Source of the DNA: an uncultured Lachnospiraceae bacterium
Lineage (GTDB): Bacteria; Bacillota; Clostridia; Lachnospirales; Lachnospiraceae
NCBI GenBank assembly: GCA_947625875.1
Contig: CANQQG010000007.1
Span: forward strand, 1 to 57,237
Reading direction: 5' to 3'
Length of the DNA stretch: 57,237 nucleotides
Shown: positions 27,600 through 35,008 of the stretch, in pieces
Position numbering within the stretch: the first letter of the stretch is position 1
How the letters are laid out: every line of letters starts with the position of its first letter
Made by a program: the position numbers and the translations under genes
The notes under the pieces: generated by a model
Database searches by the model: none
What the model was told of the DNA's origin: nothing
Seen by the model: only the letters and a program-made list of their open reading frames with translations

Positions 27600-27639
27600 T
27601 CTAACTATTCGTAAAAGAACAGTTTTACGAATAGTTAGA
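27600..27639. repeat. Perfect 17-bp inverted repeat with 6-bp centre (dif-like or binding site candidate)
   Basis: TCTAACTATTCGTAAAA (27600-27616) and its exact complement TTTTACGAATAGTTAGA (27623-27639) flank GAACAG. Neither side has a T-tract and the preceding gene already has its own terminator at 27546-27574, so a terminator role is weak. An inner 11-6-11 layout has the geometry of Xer recombination sites, although the sequence does not match the XerC/XerD consensus. A tyrosine recombinase gene lies about 670 bp away. Confidence 0.6.
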
Positions 27640-27644
27640 CCGGA

Positions 27645-28106
27645 TTATGCCTGCTTTCTGCACAACTCATCGGAATCCAGCAGGATTGTGAACGGGCCGT
27701 CATTTTGCAGCTGCACTTTCATATCTGCGCCAAAAATCCCTGTTTCCACATGGAAATTTTTTTCCCTGCATCGTTGGACGATGTACTCATACAGCTCATT
27801 TGCCAGCGCCGGATCCCCGGCATGGATAAAAGACGGACGGTTGCCCTTGCGGCAGTCTGCATATAAAGTAAACTGGGAAACCAGCAACAATTGACCGCTG
27901 ACAGATTCCAGCGACAGATTTGTTTTTCCGTCTGCATCTTCAAAAATCCGCAGTCCAAGCATTTTTTGGATCATTTTATCCGCAATTTCCGTTGTGTCCG
28001 TATCACAGACGCCGATCAACACCAGGAATCCCCGGCGGATCCTGCTGATTTCTTTCCGGTCTACTGTAACGGACGCCTCTGAGACACGCTGTATTACAAA
28101 TTTCAT
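27645..28106 (-). CDS. dtd: D-aminoacyl-tRNA deacylase
   Basis: Hydrolyses D-amino acids (and glycine mischarged on tRNA-Ala) from tRNA. The 153-residue protein has [17 protein letters not shown], where the SQ-T catalytic-pocket motif is conserved, and GPFT near the C-terminus in place of the common GPVT; the cis Gly-Pro is retained. ATG 28106 is 8 nt from AGAGGTG; an upstream GTG at 28115 overlaps that site. It is convergent to the cytidylate kinase-like gene and divergent from the recombinase. Confidence 0.95.
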   Translation of the reverse strand: MKFVIQRVSEASVTVDRKEISRIRRGFLVLIGVCDTDTTEIADKMIQKMLGLRIFEDADGKTNLSLESVSGQLLLVSQFTLYADCRKGNRPSFIHAGDPALANELYEYIVQRCREKNFHVETGIFGADMKVQLQNDGPFTILLDSDELCRKQA

Positions 28107-28312
28107 TCTGATCACCTCTTAATCTTTGATTATTCCGCCCGCATTATTATAGCCTGTGTCTGTACAGATTGCAAGCCGTTCCGTCCGGCGCAAACCGTTC
28201 AGACAGGCTGCGCCGGGAAATAAGGAATAGATTTTTCGGCGATTTTGTGCTAAGATATAGTTATCGTTGCAAGGCGTTGGTTATCGTATGACGCCGGAAA
28301 GGAATGACAGTT
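28107..28312. other. Intergenic region between dtd and the recombinase, with small repeats
   Basis: This 206-bp stretch contains an 8-bp inverted repeat CCGGCGCA (28185-28192) / TGCGCCGG (28209-28216) with a 16-nt loop, a direct repeat GTTATCGT (28260-28267 and 28280-28287), and GGCGT/ACGCC arms at 28273-28277 and 28291-28295. Their meaning is unknown. In streptococci the XerS target difSL lies directly upstream of xerS, so this region deserves alignment with relatives. Confidence 0.4.
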
Positions 28313-29386
28313 ATGGAACGCGCCTATCATGAAAAAGTGAAAATAGCAAACGAACTAAAATTGCGGGAACTGCTGAAAGACCTGCCCCGCTTCTGCCACG
28401 AGTATTTTATGGGGACGGAACACACCGCTGCATCGCGCACACGTCTGGCATATGCTTATGATTTAGGGATTTTTTTCTCTTTTTTACATGAAAACAATCC
28501 GGAATGCCATAAATATGAAATAAAAGATATCCCAATTACTTTTTTGGATCTGATCACGCCCCTGGATATTGAAGAATATTTGAATTATCTAAAGTTTTAT
28601 ACCAAAGACGGCGTTGAGCATACGAATGATGAGCGCGGCATTTCAAGGAAACTTGCCAGCCTGCGGAGTTTTTACAACTACTATTTCAGAAAGCAGTTGA
28701 TAAAGACAAATCCGCCCGACCTGGTAAAACCGCCGAAACTTCACGAAAAAGAGATCACGCGCCTGGATATCGATGAAGTCGCCATGCTTTTGGATGAGGT
28801 GGAATCCGGTGAAAAACTGACCGCCCATCAGCTTGCCTATCATGAACAGACAAAACTGCGTGATCTGGCGCTGCTCTCTCTCCTGCTCGGAACCGGCATC
28901 CGCGTTTCCGAGTGCGTAGGATTGGATATTACCGACGTCGATTTTAAAAATAACGGCATCAAGATCCACCGCAAAGGCGGCGCGGAAGTGATCGTTTATT
29001 TTAATGATGAAGTGGCGGATGCACTGCAGGATTATCTGGAAATCCGAAGTGAAATTGAGGCGGCGGAAGGACATACAAATGCGCTCTTTTTATCTATGCA
29101 GAAAAAAAGGATCAGCGTCCGCTCCGTAGAGAAACTGGTAAAAAAATACGCCCAGCTCGTTACGACCGTCAAACACATCACGCCCCATAAGCTGCGCAGC
29201 ACGTTTGGCACGAATTTATATCAGGAAACGGGTGATATTTATCTGGTGGCTGATGTTTTAGGCCACAAAGACGTCAATACGACCAGACGCCACTATGCGG
29301 CGCAGGCAGACGCCAGAAGGCGGCAGGCGGCAAAAATGGTACAGCTCAGAGAACACGATACGAAAAAATCAAATGCCCCGCGGTAA
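28313..29386 (+). CDS. xerS: Tyrosine recombinase, XerS-like
   Basis: Site-specific recombinase of 357 residues, close to the 356 of streptococcal XerS and longer than XerC or XerD (about 300). All catalytic residues are visible: R197 (GTGIRVSEC), K221 (RKGGAE), H292/R295 (HKLR), H318 (GHKD) and Y328 (RHY). The N-terminal SAM-like DNA-binding domain covers about 1-150. No phage, ICE or excisionase genes adjoin it, supporting a chromosomal Xer role. ATG 28313 is spaced 9 nt from AAAGGA; ATG 28304 abuts that site. Whether XerC and XerD also exist cannot be seen here. Confidence 0.82.
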   Translation: MERAYHEKVKIANELKLRELLKDLPRFCHEYFMGTEHTAASRTRLAYAYDLGIFFSFLHENNPECHKYEIKDIPITFLDLITPLDIEEYLNYLKFYTKDGVEHTNDERGISRKLASLRSFYNYYFRKQLIKTNPPDLVKPPKLHEKEITRLDIDEVAMLLDEVESGEKLTAHQLAYHEQTKLRDLALLSLLLGTGIRVSECVGLDITDVDFKNNGIKIHRKGGAEVIVYFNDEVADALQDYLEIRSEIEAAEGHTNALFLSMQKKRISVRSVEKLVKKYAQLVTTVKHITPHKLRSTFGTNLYQETGDIYLVADVLGHKDVNTTRRHYAAQADARRRQAAKMVQLREHDTKKSNAPR

Positions 29387-29395
29387 ACCGCGGGG
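29376..29395. terminator. Bidirectional terminator with the recombinase stop codon in its loop
   Basis: Perfect 8-bp stem CCCCGCGG / CCGCGGGG around the tetraloop TAAA. The loop contains the TAA stop of the recombinase gene. A-rich sequence on the left and TATTT on the right allow function in both directions; the T-run is best for minus-strand plsC transcription. Confidence 0.75.
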
Positions 29396-29417
29396 TATTT
29401 ATGACAATGACAGCGCC

Positions 29418-30134
29418 TTAAAACGTATACTCTGCGATCTCCTCTTCGATCCGTTTTTTTACGAGCTGTGCAATTTCGAGCGTCTTCATCCCCTTATATT
29501 CTTCGTACGGGATCGGTTTAAGGAAATGCACCTGCGTCGTGACAGGTTTAAAATTCAGGCTGTTAAACACTTTAAAAGAATCGATCAATGCAACCGGCAC
29601 AATCGGCGCCTTTGCCATTGTTGCGCTCTTAAAACTGCCCGGCTTAAAGTCAGCGACCTGATTTTTGTTGTTAAATTCATAACCGCCCTCCGGAAATAAA
29701 ATATAACGTTTTCCTGCCTTTACGTCATTCGCCACTTCCCGGATGACCGTCATCGCCTGCCGTACATCTGATTTATCCAGCCGCTTTCCCTGTACCAGGT
29801 CAACAAATTCGCGCACCAGAATGGAACGTGATTTTTTAATATCCATAACGAGGGAACATGGCTGGTCGTGGCTGATAATAATGCCCAGCGCGTCATATTT
29901 TCCCTGATGGTTCGGGTACATGATATAGCCGCCTTCCTCCGGCAGATTTTCTTTTCCATAGCAGACAGTCGTGATCTTTCCGGTATTGCACATGATCCGG
30001 ATCGCATGACGGTTCAGTTCATACCGTTTCTTTTCAGAAAACCGCTCCGGATGGTCCGCTTCATAACGCATCCAGGGAATGATATACGGCGCCCGGAAAA
30101 GATTCATGATAATAACATATAAAAATCTTAACAT
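29418..30134 (-). CDS. 1-acyl-sn-glycerol-3-phosphate acyltransferase (PlsC family)
   Basis: Lysophospholipid acyltransferase of 238 residues. The catalytic H-x4-D motif is NHQGKYD at about residue 75 and the substrate-binding FPEGGYEF follows near 150. A hydrophobic N-terminus (LRFLYVIIMNLF) suggests membrane association. The family acylates lysophosphatidate in phospholipid synthesis. It lies convergent to the recombinase and 100 bp downstream of the LysM gene. Confidence 0.9.
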   Translation of the reverse strand: MLRFLYVIIMNLFRAPYIIPWMRYEADHPERFSEKKRYELNRHAIRIMCNTGKITTVCYGKENLPEEGGYIMYPNHQGKYDALGIIISHDQPCSLVMDIKKSRSILVREFVDLVQGKRLDKSDVRQAMTVIREVANDVKAGKRYILFPEGGYEFNNKNQVADFKPGSFKSATMAKAPIVPVALIDSFKVFNSLNFKPVTTQVHFLKPIPYEEYKGMKTLEIAQLVKKRIEEEIAEYTF

Positions 30135-30234
30135 AACACATCACCTGAAAAATATTATAACGGAGTTAATTTTGAAATACAAGATAATTTTTTGCTCCGC
30201 CGCGTCCGCTTTTCTCCGCGGACGGAGGAAACCG

Positions 30235-30552
30235 TTACATTTCCCTGTAATATGGGACGATCAGGTATGCGCCCTCATGCACCGTATCGGATGTCATATG
30301 GTTCATATTTTTTATCCTTTGTATATGCGCTTCCCTGCTCTTATATTCCCGGGAATAATAGCGGGCGGAAATCGTCTGCAGGGACTCTCCATGCTGGACC
30401 TGTATGCTCGTAAAACACTCTGTCCTGCCCGGAGCCGCATATGCCTGTACGGAAACGGACATATGGACGCAGAAAGCCGTCAGCATCAGAAGGAATACCG
30501 TTGCCATACACGCGGAAAAAATACGTTTTGTATGAAAAAAAAGAGTTCCCAT
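30235..30552 (-). CDS. YneA-like LysM protein, probable SOS division inhibitor
   Basis: A 105-residue protein with one N-terminal membrane helix or signal sequence (about 13-38) and a C-terminal LysM-like domain (IQVQHGESLQTISARYYS ... GAYLIVPY), the layout of Bacillus YneA. It is transcribed divergently from lexA, has a consensus promoter and is flanked by LexA-box-like sites, so DNA-damage induction is likely. By analogy it would delay septation during repair; this is inferred. ATG 30552 follows AGGAGG; longer in-frame starts run into the promoter. Confidence 0.85.
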   Translation of the reverse strand: MGTLFFHTKRIFSACMATVFLLMLTAFCVHMSVSVQAYAAPGRTECFTSIQVQHGESLQTISARYYSREYKSREAHIQRIKNMNHMTSDTVHEGAYLIVPYYREM

Positions 30553-30569
30553 AATATTACCTCCTGCAA

Positions 30570-30655
30570 AAACATTCGTTCGATATACCTGTATTATATA
30601 TCCGGAACAAATGTTTGTCAACAAAAAGCGAACAAATATTCTTGAATATATGTTT
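30570..30655. promoter_or_regulatory. LexA/SOS operator region
   Basis: Using the Gram-positive core GAAC-N4-GTTC, three sites match with one mismatch: 30570-30581 (AAACATTCGTTC), 30605-30616 (GAACAAATGTTT) and 30630-30641 (GAACAAATATTC). A weaker fourth lies at 30644-30655 (GAATATATGTTT). They sit over both divergent promoters, consistent with LexA repressing itself and the LysM protein. Confidence 0.8.
30593..30621 (-). promoter_or_regulatory. Consensus promoter of the YneA-like gene
   Basis: On the minus strand TTGACA (30621-30616), 17-bp spacer, TATAAT (30598-30593): both hexamers are perfect. The operator at 30605-30616 fills the spacer and touches the -35, so repression is expected to be tight until SOS induction. 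Confidence 0.85.
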
Positions 30656-30682
30656 GCCTTTTTAAAACCGGTATGTTAAAAT
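30654..30682 (+). promoter_or_regulatory. lexA promoter
   Basis: TTGCCT (30654-30659), 17-bp spacer, TAAAAT (30677-30682), about 24 bp upstream of the lexA start. The weak operator at 30644-30655 overlaps the -35, giving a route to autoregulation. Confidence 0.65.
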
Positions 30683-30705
30683 AAAAGAAAAAGGAGTTTT
30701 TATCT

Positions 30706-31320
30706 ATGGCATATGGAAAGATTACCGCAAAACAGCGTGAGATTTTAGAATATATCAAATCGGAGATATTAAACAGGGGCTATCCGCCCGCAGTGCGCGA
30801 GATCTGCGAGGCTGTCCGCCTGAAGTCCACGTCTTCGGTCCACTCCCATCTGGAAACGCTCGAGAAAAACGGATATATCCGCAGGGATCCGACCAAACCA
30901 AGGGCAATTGAAATCATAGATGACAATTTTAACCTGACAAGGCGCGAAGTGGCAAATGTGCCAATCATCGGCAGCGTCGCCGCGGGCAGCCCAATCCTTG
31001 CCGTTGAAAATACGGAGGCGTATTTCCCGATTCCGACCGAAATGATGCCCAATAAACAGGCTTTTATGCTCCGCGTAAAAGGCGAGAGCATGATAAATGC
31101 CGGCATTTTCCATGGCGATCTGGTATTGGTGCAACAGCAGGAGACGGCCGAAAACGGAGATATCGTTGTTGCGCTGGTGGATGATTCCGCTACCGTAAAG
31201 ACATTTTATAAAGAAAACGCAAGGATACGCCTGCAGCCTGAAAATGATTCCATGGATCCGATCTATGTATCGGATTGTAAGATTCTGGGTAAAGTGTTCG
31301 GCGTATTCCGATTATTTTGA
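30706..31320 (+). CDS. lexA: SOS repressor LexA
   Basis: Repressor of the DNA damage response, cleaved with RecA help. The winged helix domain (1-75) contains [23 protein letters not shown]. The self-cleavage site is Ala93-Gly94 (VAAGSP), and the Ser/Lys dyad is S128 (GESMINAG) and K165 (ATVKTF), each offset by nine from E. coli LexA. Length is 204 residues. AAGGAG precedes the ATG. It sits apart from any operon, divergent from the LysM gene. Confidence 0.97.
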   Translation: MAYGKITAKQREILEYIKSEILNRGYPPAVREICEAVRLKSTSSVHSHLETLEKNGYIRRDPTKPRAIEIIDDNFNLTRREVANVPIIGSVAAGSPILAVENTEAYFPIPTEMMPNKQAFMLRVKGESMINAGIFHGDLVLVQQQETAENGDIVVALVDDSATVKTFYKENARIRLQPENDSMDPIYVSDCKILGKVFGVFRLF

Positions 31321-31367
31321 CATGACGCCCGCTGAGCCGGATGCGTACGCTCCGGAGCATAGCAGAA

Positions 31368-31416
31368 AAACACCAGGATTCCCGCACACAAATAAAAAAG
31401 CGAAACCCTGGTGTTT
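31368..31416. repeat. Inverted repeat between lexA and rsfS
   Basis: AAACACCAGG (31368-31377) pairs with CCTGGTGTTT (31407-31416) across a 29-nt A-rich loop. It lies between convergent genes and may act as a terminator for one or both, but the long loop and lack of a T-run make this uncertain. Confidence 0.35.
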
Positions 31417-31435
31417 CAATTGCTGTCCGACGAAC

Positions 31436-31801
31436 TTATGCTTCTGTTTCCAGCTGGCTGACGTCAATGAATTTCCCATCGCCCCAGATGCGCTCCAGAT
31501 CATAAAACAGACGGTCCTCTTTTGAAAAAACATGTACAATGATATCGCCATAATCCATTAAAATCCAGCTGGAATTACGGTTTCCCTCAATCTGCTTCGG
31601 CGGTATGCCTTCCTTATATAATGTTTCCTCTACCGCATCACACATTGCCTGTATCTGGTTCTGATTGGAGCCATTGGCAATCACAAAATAATCCGCCATT
31701 ACCGATATGCCGCTGATATCAATAACCTGGATATCTTCCGCTTTTTTTTCAGACAGCGCTTTGCAGGCAAGTTTTGCGAGTTCTTTACTGTTTATGCTCA
31801 T
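31436..31801 (-). CDS. rsfS: Ribosome silencing factor RsfS
   Basis: Binds ribosomal protein L14 and blocks subunit joining in starvation. The 121-residue protein shows the family blocks DIQVIDISGISVMADYFVIANGSNQNQIQA and SSWILMDYGDIIVHVFSKEDRLFYDLERIWGD. Its ATG overlaps the stop of yqeK as ATGA, so the two are translationally coupled. It is the last gene of the minus-strand block running in from the right. Confidence 0.96.
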   Translation of the reverse strand: MSINSKELAKLACKALSEKKAEDIQVIDISGISVMADYFVIANGSNQNQIQAMCDAVEETLYKEGIPPKQIEGNRNSSWILMDYGDIIVHVFSKEDRLFYDLERIWGDGKFIDVSQLETEA

Positions 31802-32382
31802 ACGATCAGATTCCTCCTGTTCTTATAATATTCATAAGTGATCTCTGTTGTCGGATCAATCCTGCCGGATTTGCTGTTCAGGAAATTTAAGGTATCGAAA
31901 AGGATTTTTTCTACGGTATTTTCCAGATTCTGAAATGCCATTTCCCGTATCTGCGGCAGGTTCTGCGCCTTATCGCGCCCCGGTTCTATATAATCGGCAA
32001 TAAAAAGGATCATATCAAGCGTGTTCATGGCCGGCTCCCCCGTTGTGTGGACAGCAATGGCATGGAGGATTTCCTCATCCTCTACATCATACTTTTTACG
32101 CGCGATCAGCGCGCCGACTTTTGCGTGGAGCAAAAACGGGTTCTCACGCTCAACATCTGTGATCTCGATATGGTTTTTCCTGCAAAGTTCTATTTTTTTA
32201 TCATGCGGGATGCATTTTGCGCAGTCGTGGAGAAGCCCGGCCAGCATCGCTTTATCAAGATCATATCCGTAAGCCATGGCGAGCGCCCCTGCGGTATACA
32301 TCACGCCCAGCGTATGCTGATAACGCCCTTTATCCAGATAATGCTGCAGTTTTTTCTGACGTTTTTCCAAATCTTTTATCAT
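31798..32382 (-). CDS. yqeK: HD-domain diadenosine tetraphosphatase YqeK
   Basis: HD-superfamily phosphohydrolase; Firmicute YqeK proteins cleave Ap4A symmetrically. Metal ligands are visible in RYQHTLGVMYTA, LLHDCAK (the HD pair) and HTTGEPAM. Length 194 residues. ATG 32382 is 5 nt from AGGTGA; GTG 32391 is an alternative overlapping that site. The gene lies between nadD and rsfS, the usual order. Confidence 0.93.
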   Translation of the reverse strand: MIKDLEKRQKKLQHYLDKGRYQHTLGVMYTAGALAMAYGYDLDKAMLAGLLHDCAKCIPHDKKIELCRKNHIEITDVERENPFLLHAKVGALIARKKYDVEDEEILHAIAVHTTGEPAMNTLDMILFIADYIEPGRDKAQNLPQIREMAFQNLENTVEKILFDTLNFLNSKSGRIDPTTEITYEYYKNRRNLIV

Positions 32383-32387
32383 AGTCT

Positions 32388-33008
32388 TCACCTGGTATCT
32401 TTGTCATTATATATCTGATGTGTTTTTATATATTGTTCCACTGCGTCCGGAACAAGGTAGCGCACCGAACGATGCTCTTCCAGCCGTTTCCGTATGATAC
32501 GGGACGATACGGAAAAATTCGGCGTGCTGATAAATCCGATCCTTGTCCCATATTTTTCATACAGCGTCTTCCGGATCGGCAGCAACCCGTCCATATTCAG
32601 CTCGTCCCGCACAGCGGCAAGGATCATGCACTGGCGGCTGATCTGCTCCGGATGTTTCCATGAGTCAAAATAGGCAAGGGAGTCCGCGCCCATGATAAAA
32701 TGCAGTTCACAGTCCGGATACATGGCGCAAAAATCGCTGACCGTCAGGTAGGTGTAACTGACGCCGCCTTTTTTTATCTCATAATCCGACAGAGAAAAAT
32801 GCGCGTTGTCCGCAATCGCAAGTTTTATCATTTCCATGCGGTGGCCTGCGCTCAGAATCTGCGACAGATCCTTGTGCGGAGACGTCCCATTCGGCAAAAA
32901 AATCACTTCATCCAGATTATACTGCTCATACGCATTTTCCGCAATCAGTAAATGCCCGTAATGAACCGGATTAAATGTGCCTCCCATCAGACCGATCCTG
33001 CGTTTCAT
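32388..33008 (-). CDS. nadD: Nicotinate-nucleotide adenylyltransferase
   Basis: Forms deamido-NAD from nicotinate mononucleotide and ATP. The 206-residue protein begins MGGTFNPVHYGHLLIAE with the HxGH nucleotidyltransferase motif, and ends with FSVSSRIIRKRL, the S/T-x-x-R/I ATP-binding motif, then YLVPDAVEQYI. Its start overlaps the stop of yhbY by 4 nt. Confidence 0.96.
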   Translation of the reverse strand: MKRRIGLMGGTFNPVHYGHLLIAENAYEQYNLDEVIFLPNGTSPHKDLSQILSAGHRMEMIKLAIADNAHFSLSDYEIKKGGVSYTYLTVSDFCAMYPDCELHFIMGADSLAYFDSWKHPEQISRQCMILAAVRDELNMDGLLPIRKTLYEKYGTRIGFISTPNFSVSSRIIRKRLEEHRSVRYLVPDAVEQYIKTHQIYNDKDTR

Positions 33009-33325
33009 ACATTTGCGCCTTTTGGCCCGGATTTGGGCAGTTCAATCTTCGGCTTCTTTTTGGACGGGCGGTATAAAATGATTTTTTTGCCGATCACATG
33101 CACGACTGCCGCATGGGTGCGCTCTGATACGATCTGCGCCAGTTCCGTCGGATCGTCCGAACAATTTTTTAAAACAGATACTTTAATCAGTTCACGCTTT
33201 TCAAGCGCTTCATCGATCGACTCAACGATCTCGGGAGTCAGGCTTGCCTTTCCGATCTGGAAGATCGCCTCCCGGCTGTTTGCCAGACCGGTTAAATAAG
33301 CGCGCTGTTTGCTCGTTAATTCCAT
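33005..33325 (-). CDS. yhbY: YhbY/CRS1 family RNA-binding protein
   Basis: A 106-residue CRM-domain protein thought to aid large ribosomal subunit assembly. Signature segments: LTSKQRAYLTGLAN at the N-terminus, and a GxxG-like loop region near IGKASLTPEIVESIDEALEKRELIKV. A charged tail (PSKKKPKIELPKSGPKG) extends the C-terminus. It lies between obgE and nadD. Confidence 0.93.
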   Translation of the reverse strand: MELTSKQRAYLTGLANSREAIFQIGKASLTPEIVESIDEALEKRELIKVSVLKNCSDDPTELAQIVSERTHAAVVHVIGKKIILYRPSKKKPKIELPKSGPKGANV

Positions 33326-33358
33326 TTCTATCTTTCCTTCCTTAAAATATGTCGAATG

Positions 33359-34645
33359 TCATTTATAATATTCAAATGCCAGGGAATACATCCGTACCGT
33401 ATCGCCCTCCTGAATGCCTTTTTCTTCCAGCGCCGCCAAAATCCCCTGCTCTTTCAGAAATTTCTGGAAAAACAGGAATCCGCGTTCGGAATCAATATTG
33501 GTATATCCAAGCATTTTTTCAATTTTAGGCCCTTCCACGATGTATGCGCCGTCTTTCGGATCAATCTCAATGGTATAAGGTTCATTTTTATAATAATTGA
33601 ATGCCGGATCATATTCCGATTCATAAACAACCAGTTTCTTTGGCGTTTCATCCAAAAGTTTTTTTACCGCATAAAGCAGTTCCTTTAATCCCTGCCCGCT
33701 GACCGCGGAGATCGGATACACCTTTATGCCCTCTGATTCAAATGTTTCCCTCAGACGCGTAATAACTTCACTTTCCCCGCCGTAGAGGACGTCGATTTTA
33801 TTTGCGGCAATGACCTGTGGTTTTTTTAACAGCTCCGGGTTGTAATATTCCAGCTCTTTATTGATCGCGCGTATGTCTGCGACCGGATCCCTGCCTTCAA
33901 CGGAAGCCGCGTCCACCATATGGATCATGACTCTGGTGCGCTCGATATGGCGTAGAAATTCGTGTCCAAGCCCGACTCCTTCCGACGCCCCTTCGATCAG
34001 CCCCGGAATATCCGCAATCACAAAACCGTCTCCGCCGTCCAGGTCGACAACGCCAAGATTGGGCTGCAGCGTTGTAAAGTGATAGTTTGCGATTTTGGGC
34101 TGGGCGTTTGTCACCCGGGATAATAACGTGGATTTCCCCACATTCGGAAAACCGACAAGCCCCACGTCCGCAATTGATTTCAATTCCAGCAGGACTTCGA
34201 TTTCAATTGACTCCTGCCCCGGCTGCGCGTATTTTGGCGCCTGCATGGTCGGCGTTGCAAAATGCTGGTTTCCATATCCGCCCCTGCCGCCGGAGAGAAT
34301 AACCTGCCTGCGGTTTTCGCCGGACATATCTGCAATGACCTTACCGGACTCCGCATCCTTGATCACAGTGCCGGGCGGGACTCTCAGGATTTCATCTTCG
34401 CCGTTCCTGCCATGGCAGTTGCGCTTCTGCCCGTCCTCGCCCGCCTGTGCGGAAAATTTCCGTTTGTGTCGGTAATCAGAAAGCGTATTCATCCCTTCGT
34501 CTATGACAAATACGATATCGCCGCCTTTTCCGCCGTCGCCGCCGTCGGGCCCGCCGTTCGGGACATATTTTTCCCGCCGGAAGCTGACATGCCCGTCGCC
34601 GCCTTTTCCTGATTTTATGATGATTTTTGCTCTGTCGGCAAACAT
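33359..34645 (-). CDS. obgE: Ribosome-assembly GTPase Obg
   Basis: GTPase acting in 50S assembly and stress signalling. The glycine-rich Obg fold fills residues 1-158 (GGDGHVSFRREKYVPNGGPDGGDGGKGG). The G domain follows with G1 GFPNVGKST, G3 DIPGL and G4 NKID. A C-terminal OCT domain covers about 345-428 (FNYYKNEPYTIEIDPKDG ... RGFLFFQKFL). Length 428. AAGGAGA precedes the ATG. A terminator separates it from rpmA. Confidence 0.97.
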   Translation of the reverse strand: MFADRAKIIIKSGKGGDGHVSFRREKYVPNGGPDGGDGGKGGDIVFVIDEGMNTLSDYRHKRKFSAQAGEDGQKRNCHGRNGEDEILRVPPGTVIKDAESGKVIADMSGENRRQVILSGGRGGYGNQHFATPTMQAPKYAQPGQESIEIEVLLELKSIADVGLVGFPNVGKSTLLSRVTNAQPKIANYHFTTLQPNLGVVDLDGGDGFVIADIPGLIEGASEGVGLGHEFLRHIERTRVMIHMVDAASVEGRDPVADIRAINKELEYYNPELLKKPQVIAANKIDVLYGGESEVITRLRETFESEGIKVYPISAVSGQGLKELLYAVKKLLDETPKKLVVYESEYDPAFNYYKNEPYTIEIDPKDGAYIVEGPKIEKMLGYTNIDSERGFLFFQKFLKEQGILAALEEKGIQEGDTVRMYSLAFEYYK

Positions 34646-34667
34646 ATGGCTATCTCCTTTAAACTTT

Positions 34668-34707
34668 AAAAAAATTGAGCTGTTCCAAATTACTTGTAAC
34701 AGCCCAA
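34668..34707 (-). terminator. Terminator between rpmA and obgE
   Basis: On the minus strand TTGGGCTGTT pairs with AACAGCTCAA (34707-34698 and 34684-34675; one G-U pair, 13-nt loop), followed directly by seven Ts (34674-34668). It should stop much of the rplU-prp-rpmA transcript before obgE. No separate obgE promoter was recognised, so read-through is implied. Confidence 0.75.
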
Positions 34708-34717
34708 TCTGCTCTGC

Positions 34718-35005
34718 TTATTCGTTTACGACCGGATATACGGAAGCCTTTTTTCTATATTTTCCTTTTCTTTCAAATCTCAGGATACCGTCTACCAATG
34801 CGTATAACGTATCATCGCCGCCGATGCCTACATTCGTTCCCGGATGAATCTTCGTGCCACGCTGTCTGTAAAGAATATTGCCGGCTTTTACGAACTGTCC
34901 GTCCGCTCTTTTTGCCCCTAATCTCTTTGACTCGGAATCACGTCCGTTTTTTGTGGAACCAACACCTTTTTTATGTGCGAAATACTGAAGGTTCAATTCA
35001 AACAT
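34718..35005 (-). CDS. rpmA: 50S ribosomal protein L27 with cleavable N-terminal extension
   Basis: L27 sits near the peptidyl transferase centre. The 95-residue precursor starts MFELNLQYF followed by [21 protein letters not shown]. In Firmicutes that nine-residue leader is removed by the Prp protease before L27 functions; the gene for Prp lies immediately upstream. AGGAGG precedes the ATG. Confidence 0.97.
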   Translation of the reverse strand: MFELNLQYFAHKKGVGSTKNGRDSESKRLGAKRADGQFVKAGNILYRQRGTKIHPGTNVGIGGDDTLYALVDGILRFERKGKYRKKASVYPVVNE

Positions 35006-35008
35006 GTC

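Noticed and set aside
27600..27639. Rho-independent terminator of dtd or the cytidylate kinase-like gene
   Set aside because: The stem is A/T-rich with no T-tract on either side, and a better terminator lies just upstream at 27546-27574.
28313..29386. Prophage or ICE integrase
   Set aside because: No phage, conjugation or excisionase genes, no flanking tRNA or target-site duplication, and the length fits XerS; a chromosomal Xer role is more likely.
30079..30645. 188-codon + strand frame across plsC and the LysM gene
   Set aside because: Antisense to two supported genes and through their promoter; cysteine/arginine-rich shadow.
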